From the NCBI RefSeq assembly GCF_005938655.1, contig NZ_VCQT01000022.1, positions 62,001 through 126,000 on the forward strand: a DNA stretch of 64,000 nucleotides. Direction: 5' to 3'. The notes below the pieces were generated by a model. It made no database searches. It was not told the origin of the DNA and saw only the letters and a program-made list of their open reading frames with translations. The stretch comes from Alloalcanivorax gelatiniphagus (lineage in GTDB: Bacteria > Pseudomonadota > Gammaproteobacteria > Pseudomonadales > Alcanivoracaceae). Positions 19,948 to 26,893 of this stretch are shown in pieces. Each line of letters opens with the position of its first letter. Within the stretch, counting starts at the first letter, position 1. The translations under genes were made by a program, and so were the position numbers.

Positions 19948-19971
19948 AAATTATCGACTAGAGATAAATTT
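19948..19971 (+). promoter_or_regulatory. palindromic operator candidate before the AAA ATPase gene
   Basis: AAATTATC, a 7-bp centre, then GATAAATTT: a near-perfect inverted repeat in an AT-rich island 20-40 bp before the ATG at 19990. Its position fits an operator or promoter element; the binding protein is unknown. Confidence 0.4.
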
Positions 19972-19989
19972 GCTAATCTGGCTATAGAC

Positions 19990-21180
19990 ATGAATCCCAT
20001 CAGCAATCCTTACGCGCCGGGCGCCGGCGCACCCCCGCCAGCCCTGGCCGGTCGTGATGATCTGCGCGAACGCGTGCACGTGGCCATTGAGCGAGCCCGC
20101 CGAGGGCGTCATGCGAAGAGCGTGATCCTGGTTGGCCTGCGGGGCGTGGGCAAAACCGTCCTGCTCGATCGAATGCGGCTGGATTGCGAAGCGGCGGGCA
20201 ACCAGACGATCCGCGTGGAAGCGCCCGAAGGGCGCTCCCTGCCGGCCATTCTGGCTCCCCGGCTGCGCTCGGTTCTGCTCAGCCTGAGCCGGGTGGCGGC
20301 GGCCAAGGATCTGGCCGACCGCGGCCTGCGTGCCCTGGTGGGCTTCGCCCGCTCCCTCAAGGTCACCTTCAACGACATCGAAGTGGGCCTGGACCGGGAG
20401 CCGGAGCCCGGGCTGGCGGACAACGGGGATCTGGAGGCGGATTTGGGCGTCTTGCTGGAACAGGCCGGGTTGGCGGCCCGCCAGGCCGGCGTCGCCATCG
20501 CCCTCTTTATCGATGAACTTCAGTATGTGGAAGAAAGTCAGCTCGCCGCCTTGATCAGCGCCCTTCACCACTGCAGCCAGCGCCAGCTACCCATCGTCAT
20601 GGTCGGTGCCGGCCTGCCGCAATTGCGGGGGCGTGCCGGCAACGCCAAATCCTACGCGGAACGGCTGTTCGACTACCCCGAGGTGGGGCCTTTGACCCGG
20701 GAAGAGGATCTACGGCAAGCGCTTATCGAACCCGCCCTGGAGGAAGGCGTTGAGTTTACCGACGGCGCCTTCCGCGCGGTGCTTGCGCATACCGGCGGTT
20801 ACCCCTACTTCCTTCAGGAGTGGGGCTCGAGCGCCTGGAAGGTGGCCACCACCAGCCCAATCACGGAGCAGGACGTGGAGGAAGCCACGGAGCAAGCCAT
20901 CGCGGAGCTGGATCAGAGCTTCTTCATGGTGCGTTTCGACCGGCTTACCCCGGCGGAGAAAAGTTACCTCAGAGCCATGGCGGAACTGGGTGGAGGCCCC
21001 CATCGCAGCGGCGAAATCGCTGGCAAAGCAGGACGTACTTCCGCGTCACTCGCGCCGATTCGCAACAATCTTATTCAGAAAGGGATGATCTGGAGCCCGA
21101 GCCACGGGGATACCGCTTTCACGGTGCCGCTGTTTGACGCGTTCTTGAAACGAGTGATGCCCGAGTTCGAACCGGGCTGA
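19990..21180 (+). CDS. orphan AAA ATPase with C-terminal winged helix (archaeal-ATPase/COG1672-like)
   Basis: 396 aa. Walker A GLRGVGKTV (49-57), Walker B ALFIDE (171-176), and an arginine-rich sensor region in the middle. The last 85 residues (LTPAEKSYLRAMAELGGG to VPLFDAFLKRVMP) look like a winged-helix domain ending in the motif typical of stand-alone ATPases of the archaeal-type/Cdc6-like AAA class. The ATG at 19990 was preferred over an upstream ATG at 19924 because ISNPYAPGAG is the usual start of this family. It is divergent from dnaX and has no operon partner; the flanking DNA is AT-rich for this genome. The cellular role is unknown; regulation or phage/plasmid-related functions are possible. 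Confidence 0.8.
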   Translation: MNPISNPYAPGAGAPPPALAGRDDLRERVHVAIERARRGRHAKSVILVGLRGVGKTVLLDRMRLDCEAAGNQTIRVEAPEGRSLPAILAPRLRSVLLSLSRVAAAKDLADRGLRALVGFARSLKVTFNDIEVGLDREPEPGLADNGDLEADLGVLLEQAGLAARQAGVAIALFIDELQYVEESQLAALISALHHCSQRQLPIVMVGAGLPQLRGRAGNAKSYAERLFDYPEVGPLTREEDLRQALIEPALEEGVEFTDGAFRAVLAHTGGYPYFLQEWGSSAWKVATTSPITEQDVEEATEQAIAELDQSFFMVRFDRLTPAEKSYLRAMAELGGGPHRSGEIAGKAGRTSASLAPIRNNLIQKGMIWSPSHGDTAFTVPLFDAFLKRVMPEFEPG

Positions 21181-21212
21181 GCAAGAGGATAAAAACCGGG
21201 AAGGAAATTGGA

Positions 21213-21322
<110 letters not shown>

Positions 21323-21347
21323 ATCGCTCGCCTTTCAGCGAGCGCGC

Positions 21348-21376
21348 ATTGTGGCCAAAGGCCCGGGCCTTTGCAA
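21348..21376 (-). promoter_or_regulatory. sigma-70 promoter of 4.5S RNA
   Basis: On the minus strand TTGCAA (21376-21371), 17-bp spacer, CACAAT (21353-21348), with a GC-rich discriminator. The expected start lies about 20 nt before the mature 5' end; the leader holds a small GCTCGC/GCGAGC hairpin that would need trimming. Confidence 0.7.
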
Positions 21377-21410
21377 GCGCCCGGGCCGGTCCCGCCGACC
21401 GGGCGGCGAT

Positions 21411-21863
21411 TTATTCGCCGGCCCCGCCGTCCACGGTGTCGCCGGCGCCGTGGATCGGCACCTGACGGGGTCTGGCGGACTCCGGAACCACCCGGGTGAG
21501 GGCCACTACCAGCAGGCCATCTTCGAAGCGCGCGCCTTCCACCTGCACATGGTCGGCGAGCCGGAAGCTGCGCTCGAAGGCGCGCCGGGCGATGCCCCGG
21601 TGCAGCCAGGTGCGGGTGCCGTCGGCGGCGGCTTCCCGGGGCTTGCCGGTGATGCGCAGCAGGTTTTCCTGGACGGTGATGTCCAGCTCATCGCGGCCGA
21701 ATCCGGCCACCGCCATGACCACGCGGTAGGTGCCGTCCTGCTCGCGGATGATGTCGTAGGGCGGGTAGCCGTTGGACTGGTCGGCGCGCAGCACGCTTTC
21801 CAGCCAGTCGTCGAAGCGATCAAACCCGACGGAATGTCGAAACAAGGGTGCCAAGGTGTTCAT
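21411..21863 (-). CDS. Hsp20 family small heat-shock protein (IbpA-like)
   Basis: 150 aa holdase chaperone. The N-terminus MNTLAPLFRHSVGFDRFDDW is typical of IbpA/IbpB. The alpha-crystallin domain runs from about 38 to 130 with the conserved GFGRDELDITV and A-R-R-A-F-E-R-S-F-R-L segments. A C-terminal I-x-I/V-type motif reads VPIHG. GGAGG precedes the ATG. Regulation by the heat-shock sigma factor is indicated by the upstream element at 21956-21983. Confidence 0.93.
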   Translation of the reverse strand: MNTLAPLFRHSVGFDRFDDWLESVLRADQSNGYPPYDIIREQDGTYRVVMAVAGFGRDELDITVQENLLRITGKPREAAADGTRTWLHRGIARRAFERSFRLADHVQVEGARFEDGLLVVALTRVVPESARPRQVPIHGAGDTVDGGAGE

Positions 21864-21955
21864 CACGTTACCTCCAATACATCTCGAACGGCCCCCGAAG
21901 GCGACCGAAAGGACAAGGTCAGTGTCGTGACGGGTTAAAGCTGTCACGGGAGGTA

Positions 21956-21983
21956 ATCTCGGGGTGGGCGGGAAATTTTCAAG
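21956..21983 (-). promoter_or_regulatory. sigma-32 heat-shock promoter of hsp20
   Basis: On the minus strand CTTGAAA (21983-21977), 12-bp spacer, CCCCGAGAT (21964-21956). The established sigma-32 consensus is CTTGAAA and CCCCAT-T. It would give a 5' leader of about 85 nt, long enough for a ROSE-type RNA thermometer, which I cannot confirm by eye. Confidence 0.75.
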
Positions 21984-21990
21984 GTCTGGA

Positions 21991-22041
21991 TCGCGGCTGA
22001 AGCCGCTCCTACAATTTCCGTAGGAGCGGCTTCAGCCGCGA
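21991..22041. repeat. REPIN, inverse arrangement
   Basis: TCGCGGCTGAAGCCGCTCC comes first and the GTAGGAGCGG half second, so the halves meet at their GTAGG ends with only a few bases between. A third degenerate half sits near 22089-22102. Confidence 0.88.
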
Positions 22042-22105
22042 TCAGCAGGAGCCACGGCGAGTCCCACCGTGGGAACGGTTGGGCGGCATTCCGCTTTAGC
22101 CGCGA

Positions 22106-22822
22106 TCAGCGGGCCGGGTCGGGGGCGATGGCGGTGCTGTTGTTGCAGCGGAACCAGCCGGCGATGCTGAGCCGTTGACGCTGGGCTTCGAGCACCTCGT
22201 GGGGGATGCGGTCGCTGAGAAAGCACACCAGGGTGCCGGCGCGGGGCGCCACGTCCAGGGCCGGTTCGCTGGCGTCCGGGTCCGACCAGATGCGCAGGCG
22301 GCCGCCTTCGTCGTCGCGCCAGTCCCGGTTCAGGTAGAGCACCGCCGACAGCACCCGGCCGTTGTTGCCATTAAAGGCGTCCAGGTGGCGCCGATAAAAG
22401 GCGCCCGGGTCGTACAGGGCAAAGTGCGCTTCCAGGTCGAACAGGCCCAGGAACAGGGCCCGGTTCACCGCCAGCCGCAGCTGCTCCATTTCTTCGAGCA
22501 GCGTGCATTGGGCCAGGGTGGAGCCGTCCAGCCACAGGGTGCGGTCGCGGCGCACCCGTTCGTTGCGGTGCTGGTCACGGCCCCGGCCGATGCCGGCGGC
22601 CTGGAACTCGCCACGGCGGTCCCGCAGCAGGGCTTCCTGGCGCAGGGCGCGGATCAGGTGGGCGGGGAAATAGTCCGGCGCCACCGCGTAGTGGTGGGTC
22701 ACCAGATCATCGATCAGACGTTGGCAGCGGTCGCCGCCGGGGCCGTCGATCACATCGACCGGATTGTTCAGGGTCGTTTCCTCGGGGCCGGGGCCCGCTT
22801 GTATGGTCGTGCCGGAGACCAT
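22106..22822 (-). CDS. 2-oxoglutarate/Fe(II)-dependent dioxygenase (SM-20/prolyl-hydroxylase-like)
   Basis: 238 aa with the complete iron/cosubstrate set: H146 and D148 (RRHLDAF), distal H208 (RIPHEV), and R217 or nearby (RQRLSIAGWF) for 2-oxoglutarate. The layout, with an N-terminal helical part and a C-terminal double-stranded beta helix, is that of small bacterial prolyl-hydroxylase-like proteins. The ATG at 22822 has no good Shine-Dalgarno and lies 5 bp from a REP element, so a downstream start is possible. Substrate unknown. Confidence 0.85.
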   Translation of the reverse strand: MVSGTTIQAGPGPEETTLNNPVDVIDGPGGDRCQRLIDDLVTHHYAVAPDYFPAHLIRALRQEALLRDRRGEFQAAGIGRGRDQHRNERVRRDRTLWLDGSTLAQCTLLEEMEQLRLAVNRALFLGLFDLEAHFALYDPGAFYRRHLDAFNGNNGRVLSAVLYLNRDWRDDEGGRLRIWSDPDASEPALDVAPRAGTLVCFLSDRIPHEVLEAQRQRLSIAGWFRCNNSTAIAPDPAR

Positions 22823-22826
22823 CCCA

Positions 22827-22887
22827 TCGCGGCTGAAGCCGCGCCTACGGCAATAGGCATGCGCTGTAGGAGCGGCTTCAGCCGCGA
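22827..22887. repeat. REPIN between the dioxygenase and ybjN
   Basis: Inverse copy with one mismatch (GCCGCGCC), a spacer, then GTAGGAGCGGCTTCAGCCGC. It fills almost the entire 69-bp gap between the two genes. Confidence 0.88.
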
Positions 22888-22891
22888 TACC

Positions 22892-23365
22892 TCAGTGCAG
22901 GGCGCCACCGGGATCCGGCGGGGTTTCGTCCTCGTCCGGCCAGAACAGCCAGTCGGCTTGCTGGCAATCTTCCAGCAGTTGCACGGTGGCGTCCAGGGTG
23001 GCCTGCACGAAATAAATGAACTGGTCGAAGGTCACGCCCTGGCGGCCCAGCAGCAGGTCACAGGCGACCATGCGCGGCAGCGCGTCGTCGTTGATGTCCA
23101 GGAACAGCTTCAGGGACGGATAGTCCATGTTCAGGCGGCTGAGCTCGGCCTGGGCGGCGAAGATCGCCGCCGGGCGCAGTTCCAGCTCGGTGGAGAGCAG
23201 CAAGCCGTCCTCCTCCACGAACAGGCGGGCATCGACCACCCCTTCCCGGCTTTGCAGCTCGGAAAAGTGCAGGCCGTGGCACTGATCGCAGATATAGAAC
23301 TGAATGTTGGCCTGTTCCAGCCAGCGCGTGACTTGTTCCGCGTCCGGCGTCACCACCGTGTGCAT
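22892..23365 (-). CDS. ybjN: YbjN family protein
   Basis: 157 aa, aligning over its full length with E. coli YbjN (158 aa): FYICDQCHGLHFSELQ against FFECDNCQALHLPHMQ, then ELRPAAIF, LKLFLDINDDALPRMVACD, QGVTFDQF, and a C-terminal LH. GGAG precedes the ATG at 23365. E. coli YbjN affects motility, biofilm and stress responses, but its biochemical role is not settled. The fold resembles the type III secretion chaperone class. Confidence 0.9.
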   Translation of the reverse strand: MHTVVTPDAEQVTRWLEQANIQFYICDQCHGLHFSELQSREGVVDARLFVEEDGLLLSTELELRPAAIFAAQAELSRLNMDYPSLKLFLDINDDALPRMVACDLLLGRQGVTFDQFIYFVQATLDATVQLLEDCQQADWLFWPDEDETPPDPGGALH

Positions 23366-23431
23366 GGGCACGCTCCTTAATCCGGGGGCGCATGATCCGG
23401 CATTCAGGCGGGAAAAGGAAGGGTCAAAGGG

Positions 23432-23596
23432 GGAGTTGAAAGTTGAAAGTGAAAAGTTGAAAGCGCGGACCTGGCCGTGCCCCCGGGCCGGCTGTGCCCG
23501 CGCCCTGCGAATACGACAAGACGCGACTGCCGCATATGCAATTAAACCGCTCAGCACGGGCCTTTCTCCTTTAACTTTCAACTTTAAACTTTCAAC
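23432..23596. repeat. 165-bp inverted-repeat element with TTGAAAG-rich arms
   Basis: Left arm 23432-23463 is built of TTGAAAGT units; right arm 23565-23596 is the inverse (ACTTTCAACTTTAAACTTTC). About 100 bp of GC-rich DNA lies between. It fills the 307-bp gap between ybjN and the next gene and has no coding content. It resembles a small non-autonomous element, but no target duplication is clear. Confidence 0.7.
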
Positions 23597-23672
23597 GGCT
23601 CGCGCCGCCTTTATGATGCCAAAGGAAACACCCTGTTTAGCGAGACTAATTGAGCGAGACCAAGGAACCGCC

Positions 23673-24350
23673 ATGACCTCGACGACCTACGTCGCCTTCC
23701 GCGCCAGCGACCGTTTGCATCAGCTCACCGATGGTTTCGTGCACCGTATGCGCGACGGCGCCCGGGAGCCGGAACCGCGCACGGTGGAGCGGATCATGAC
23801 CACCTTTATCGATGAAGCGCTGACCGCGTTCTTTCTGACGCCGGCCTCCTATTCCGGATTGGGCAGCACCCAGCGGCGTCTGGTGGGGCTGGCCGCCGAT
23901 ACCATTTCCAAGGCCTCCGGGGTGGTGATCGGGCGCAGCGCGCGCAAGATGGATCTGGCCCAGAACCAGGCCGCCGCCGAATACATGGACGGGATTCGCT
24001 TTCCCGGGCCCCGCCATGCGTTCTGGTATGTGGGCTTCCCCATCGACGAGGCGCTGGCCAGCCGGGGCCACGGGCTGGCGGAGCGCTGCCAGGCGGGCCA
24101 TTTCGAGGGCACCCGCGACGACCTGATGCACTATCTGCGTGCCATCACCGATCGGTCCCTGGAGTGGTATTTCAACAAGCCCATTGACCTGTTGGGGTTT
24201 GGTCCGATTCTGCGCAAAGTGGCGGCGGTGGGGGTGCAAACCACCCGCAAGGCCAGCTACGGCGTGATCGGCAAAGTGATTCCCAATCTCACCGACGAAC
24301 AGGTGCTGCAATCGGCGCTTTACTACCGGGATCTGCAGGTACGTCATTGA
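23673..24350 (+). CDS. conserved protein of unknown function
   Basis: 225 aa, not recognised. Starts at an ATG with AAGGA upstream. It is mostly alpha-helical by composition, with no signal peptide. Two moderately hydrophobic stretches (ADTISKASGVVIG and PIDLLGFGPILRKVAAVGV) could be amphipathic membrane-binding helices. Basic residues cluster near them. It is followed by a GGCGCAC/GTGCGCC hairpin at 24353-24369 without a T-run. A monocistronic unit between ybjN and the padR gene. Confidence 0.6.
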   Translation: MTSTTYVAFRASDRLHQLTDGFVHRMRDGAREPEPRTVERIMTTFIDEALTAFFLTPASYSGLGSTQRRLVGLAADTISKASGVVIGRSARKMDLAQNQAAAEYMDGIRFPGPRHAFWYVGFPIDEALASRGHGLAERCQAGHFEGTRDDLMHYLRAITDRSLEWYFNKPIDLLGFGPILRKVAAVGVQTTRKASYGVIGKVIPNLTDEQVLQSALYYRDLQVRH

Positions 24351-24510
24351 TCCGGCGCACTCCGTGCGCCGCTTCACCGTTTAGCACTTCAACATCATTT
24401 TGCCCACTTTTTCATCACCGAAGAAAAACACTCTGGTAACAATTACTTACGCTCGTACCGCTGGCAGAAGGAATAACACCAAGTTTTTACAAAAGTGCGT
24501 ATACAACGGA

Positions 24511-24558
24511 TTGCGCAGCACTTTGGCCGCTCTCTACTATCGATTACAGGCTATCGAT
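24511..24558 (+). promoter_or_regulatory. padR promoter with overlapping direct-repeat operator
   Basis: TTGCGC (24511-24516), 18-bp spacer, TACTAT (24535-24540). CTATCGAT occurs at 24537-24544 and again at 24551-24558, overlapping and following the -10 box. This is a plausible autorepression site for the PadR protein encoded directly downstream. Confidence 0.5.
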
Positions 24559-24581
24559 AACGAAACAACGAGGAGTGAGCC

Positions 24582-25130
24582 GTGTCATTGCGCCATGCCA
24601 TTCTTGTCCTTCTGCAAGACCAGGAAGCCAGCGGCTATGACCTCGCCAGGGAGTTTGCTAACAGCATCGGCCTGGTTTGGAATGCCACCCATCAGCAGAT
24701 TTATCTGGAATTGGGGAAACTGAGCGAACAGGACATGGTGCATTACCGCCATGTGCCGCAGGAGGGGAAGCCGGATAAGAAGTTATACAGCCTCACCGAG
24801 GCCGGACGCACGGAACTGGTGCGCTGGTTAAAGAAGCCGGCGGGGCCGGCGCGCATCCGCGATGCCTTCATGGTGAAGGTGGCCGGCGGCTCCCTGGCGG
24901 ATACCCAGGTGCTGCTCGCCGAGTTGGACTCTCTCGCCAAGCAGCGGCGCGAGCGGCTGGCCACCTTCGAGGCGCTGGCGCAACGGCTGGATGAGAGTGG
25001 CCGGGACGACAACGTCTACAACTACTTGACGGTGCGCCGGGGCATCCTCGACCAGCGGGCCTGGTTGCAGTGGGCCGAGGAAGTGCGCCATTCCCTGGAA
25101 CACCGCTCCGCGGACAGCACCGCCTCCTGA
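24582..25130 (+). CDS. PadR family transcriptional regulator
   Basis: 182 aa. GTG start with GAGG in front. N-terminal winged helix: LRHAILVLLQDQEASGYDLAREF, with the family's QIYLELGKLSEQDMV recognition region and KKLYSLTEAGRTELVRWL wing. The C-terminal half (VirR-like) is a helical dimerisation domain. PadR proteins often repress an adjacent gene and respond to small aromatic or lipophilic compounds. Likely targets here are itself and the downstream DUF2804/DUF4282 pair. Confidence 0.93.
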   Translation: MSLRHAILVLLQDQEASGYDLAREFANSIGLVWNATHQQIYLELGKLSEQDMVHYRHVPQEGKPDKKLYSLTEAGRTELVRWLKKPAGPARIRDAFMVKVAGGSLADTQVLLAELDSLAKQRRERLATFEALAQRLDESGRDDNVYNYLTVRRGILDQRAWLQWAEEVRHSLEHRSADSTAS

Positions 25131-25283
25131 TCCGGCGCCTTAACGGCGCCCCACCCCACTCGCGCGCGCCGGCCCGGCGCGCCCTTCTCTTGCAACTGTC
25201 GGACAGAACCAAGCGCCTGCTTGCCCGCACCCGCACCGCTGGCTATGTTGAGGGATTGCTGTGACCAGGGATCGGAATCTTCC

Positions 25284-26321
25284 ATGCACTTCGACAGGCA
25301 ACCCACGGAGCTGATCGCGCCGGACGGCCAGGTCCGGCTCGGCCTGTTTCCGGACACGGTGGCGCGCATCAATGGCCGCGACCACGATTATCGGCGGCCC
25401 ATGGGCTCACCGGCGCCGCGCCGGGCGCGGCACTTTCATTACAAGCAGTTCCAGTATTTCGGGCTGGTCAGCGACCAATTGCTGATCGGCTGCGCCCTGG
25501 CGGACACCGCCTATCTGGGGCTGGCGTTTTTCTATGTGTTCGAGCCCGCCAGCGGGCGGCTGCTGGAGCATACCTGGCGCTCGCCGCTGGCCCGGGCGAT
25601 GACGCTGAGCGACTCACCGCTGCAAGGCGAGAGCCGCTTCCAGCAGGGCAAGGTGTCGATCCGCCTGGGTTACCACCAGGATCACCGGGGCCGCCACAAA
25701 AGCCTGGCGGTGACGCTTCCCGATTTGCAGCTGGAGGCGGCGCTGCTGGAGCCGGCGGGCTACCGGCCCATGTCACTGTGCACGCGCACCGGCATCAGCG
25801 GCTGGACCTATGCCAACAAGGTGGCCGGGGTGGACGTGCACGGTACCCTGCGGCGCGGCGACCAGGAGCAGGACCTGGCCGCTCTGAGCAACGCCGGCGG
25901 GCACCATGATTTCTCCGCCGGCTATATGCGCCGGGAAACATTCTGGAACTGGGCCTGCCTGTCCGGCCGGGTGAACGGCCGGCGGCTGGGGTTGAACCTG
26001 TCCTGCGGTGTCAACGAAACCAGTGTCAGCGAAAACTGCCTGTGGCTGGACGGCACCCTGGTGAAGGTGGACGGCGTGCGTTTCGAGTACCAGCGGGACG
26101 ATCTGCAGGCGCCCTGGACGGTGACCAGCCGCTGCGGCCAGGTGGCGCTGACCTTCACGCCCCTGGGCCGCCATCGGGAGCGGCTTAATCTGGGCCTGTT
26201 CGCCAGCAATTTTCATCAACTTTTCGGGCGTTTCGACGGCGAGATCCGCGCCGCCGGCGAGGCGCCCCTGACGGTACGAGGCCTGCACGGCTTCGTCGAG
26301 GAGCAGTACGCGAAATGGTAG
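25284..26321 (+). CDS. DUF2804 family protein
   Basis: 345 aa, beta-rich and soluble, with the DUF2804 hallmarks RARHFHYKQFQYFGLVSDQLLIGCA, the aromatic W-x-Y-x-N-K stretch near residue 175, and GMNLSCGVNET-like and NCLWLDG motifs. The family shares a lipocalin-like double-barrel fold with tocopherol cyclase-type proteins; no activity is established. The ATG at 25284 was chosen because earlier in-frame starts lack homologous sequence. The stop overlaps the next gene's start, so the two are coupled. Confidence 0.8.
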   Translation: MHFDRQPTELIAPDGQVRLGLFPDTVARINGRDHDYRRPMGSPAPRRARHFHYKQFQYFGLVSDQLLIGCALADTAYLGLAFFYVFEPASGRLLEHTWRSPLARAMTLSDSPLQGESRFQQGKVSIRLGYHQDHRGRHKSLAVTLPDLQLEAALLEPAGYRPMSLCTRTGISGWTYANKVAGVDVHGTLRRGDQEQDLAALSNAGGHHDFSAGYMRRETFWNWACLSGRVNGRRLGLNLSCGVNETSVSENCLWLDGTLVKVDGVRFEYQRDDLQAPWTVTSRCGQVALTFTPLGRHRERLNLGLFASNFHQLFGRFDGEIRAAGEAPLTVRGLHGFVEEQYAKW

Positions 26322-26842
26322 ACGAGCAAGGGCAAGACCCCACCCCACCGGAGAACGGCGACCCGCCCCAGGCCGAGGCCGTCAACGAGCGCCTGCGGCG
26401 CGGCTGGTTCTGGGCGATGCAGTATTGGCGGGAGCTGTTCAACTTCCGCTTCGACAAATACATGATCATCCAGGTGATCCCGGGGGTGTACGGCGTGGCG
26501 CTCACGGCCATGGTGCTGGGGCTGATTTATCTGTGCGTGGAGGCGTTCATGGCCTCGGCCTGGCGCGGGGTGTTCTTTTTGTTCGTCGGCGGGCCGCTGC
26601 TGTTTCTGTTTTTCGCCACGCTGCTGAGAGCGCTGCTGGAGTTCTACATGGTGGTGTTCCGGATTTCCGCCCATGTGGATCAGCTGGCCGGGCTGCGCGA
26701 TACCGTGGACCGGCTGTCCGGCATCGGTGATTCGGTGGACGAGATGGTGGCGGTAACCCGGCGCATTCCGTTCTGGCGGGTGCTGTCGAGCCGGCGGCGC
26801 AACCAGCCGCCGCCACGGGATGGTGATGGGGATCGCGACTGA
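26315..26842 (+). CDS. DUF4282-like small membrane protein
   Basis: 175 aa. A cytoplasmic N-terminus rich in Pro/Glu, then FWAMQYWRELFNFRFDKYMI and two transmembrane helices (about 50-75 and 82-108), followed by a short basic tail. This is the DUF4282 pattern. Its ATG lies within the TAG region of the DUF2804 gene. The last codons, D-R-D-stop, are made by the REP sequence GATCGCGACTGA, so the natural C-terminus may have been replaced by the repeat. Confidence 0.75.
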   Translation: MVDEQGQDPTPPENGDPPQAEAVNERLRRGWFWAMQYWRELFNFRFDKYMIIQVIPGVYGVALTAMVLGLIYLCVEAFMASAWRGVFFLFVGGPLLFLFFATLLRALLEFYMVVFRISAHVDQLAGLRDTVDRLSGIGDSVDEMVAVTRRIPFWRVLSSRRRNQPPPRDGDGDRD

Positions 26843-26886
26843 AGTCGCTCCTACAAAGCCTCCTGTAGGAGCGACTTCAGTCGCGA
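26833..26886. repeat. REPIN (A/T subtype) overlapping a gene end
   Basis: TCGCGACTGAAGTCGCTCC then GTAGGAGCGACTTCAGTCGC. The first half contains the stop codon of the DUF4282-like gene. A degenerate third half at 26887-26903 contains the stop codon of the convergent CoA-transferase gene. Confidence 0.88.
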
Positions 26887-26893
26887 TTCCGCC

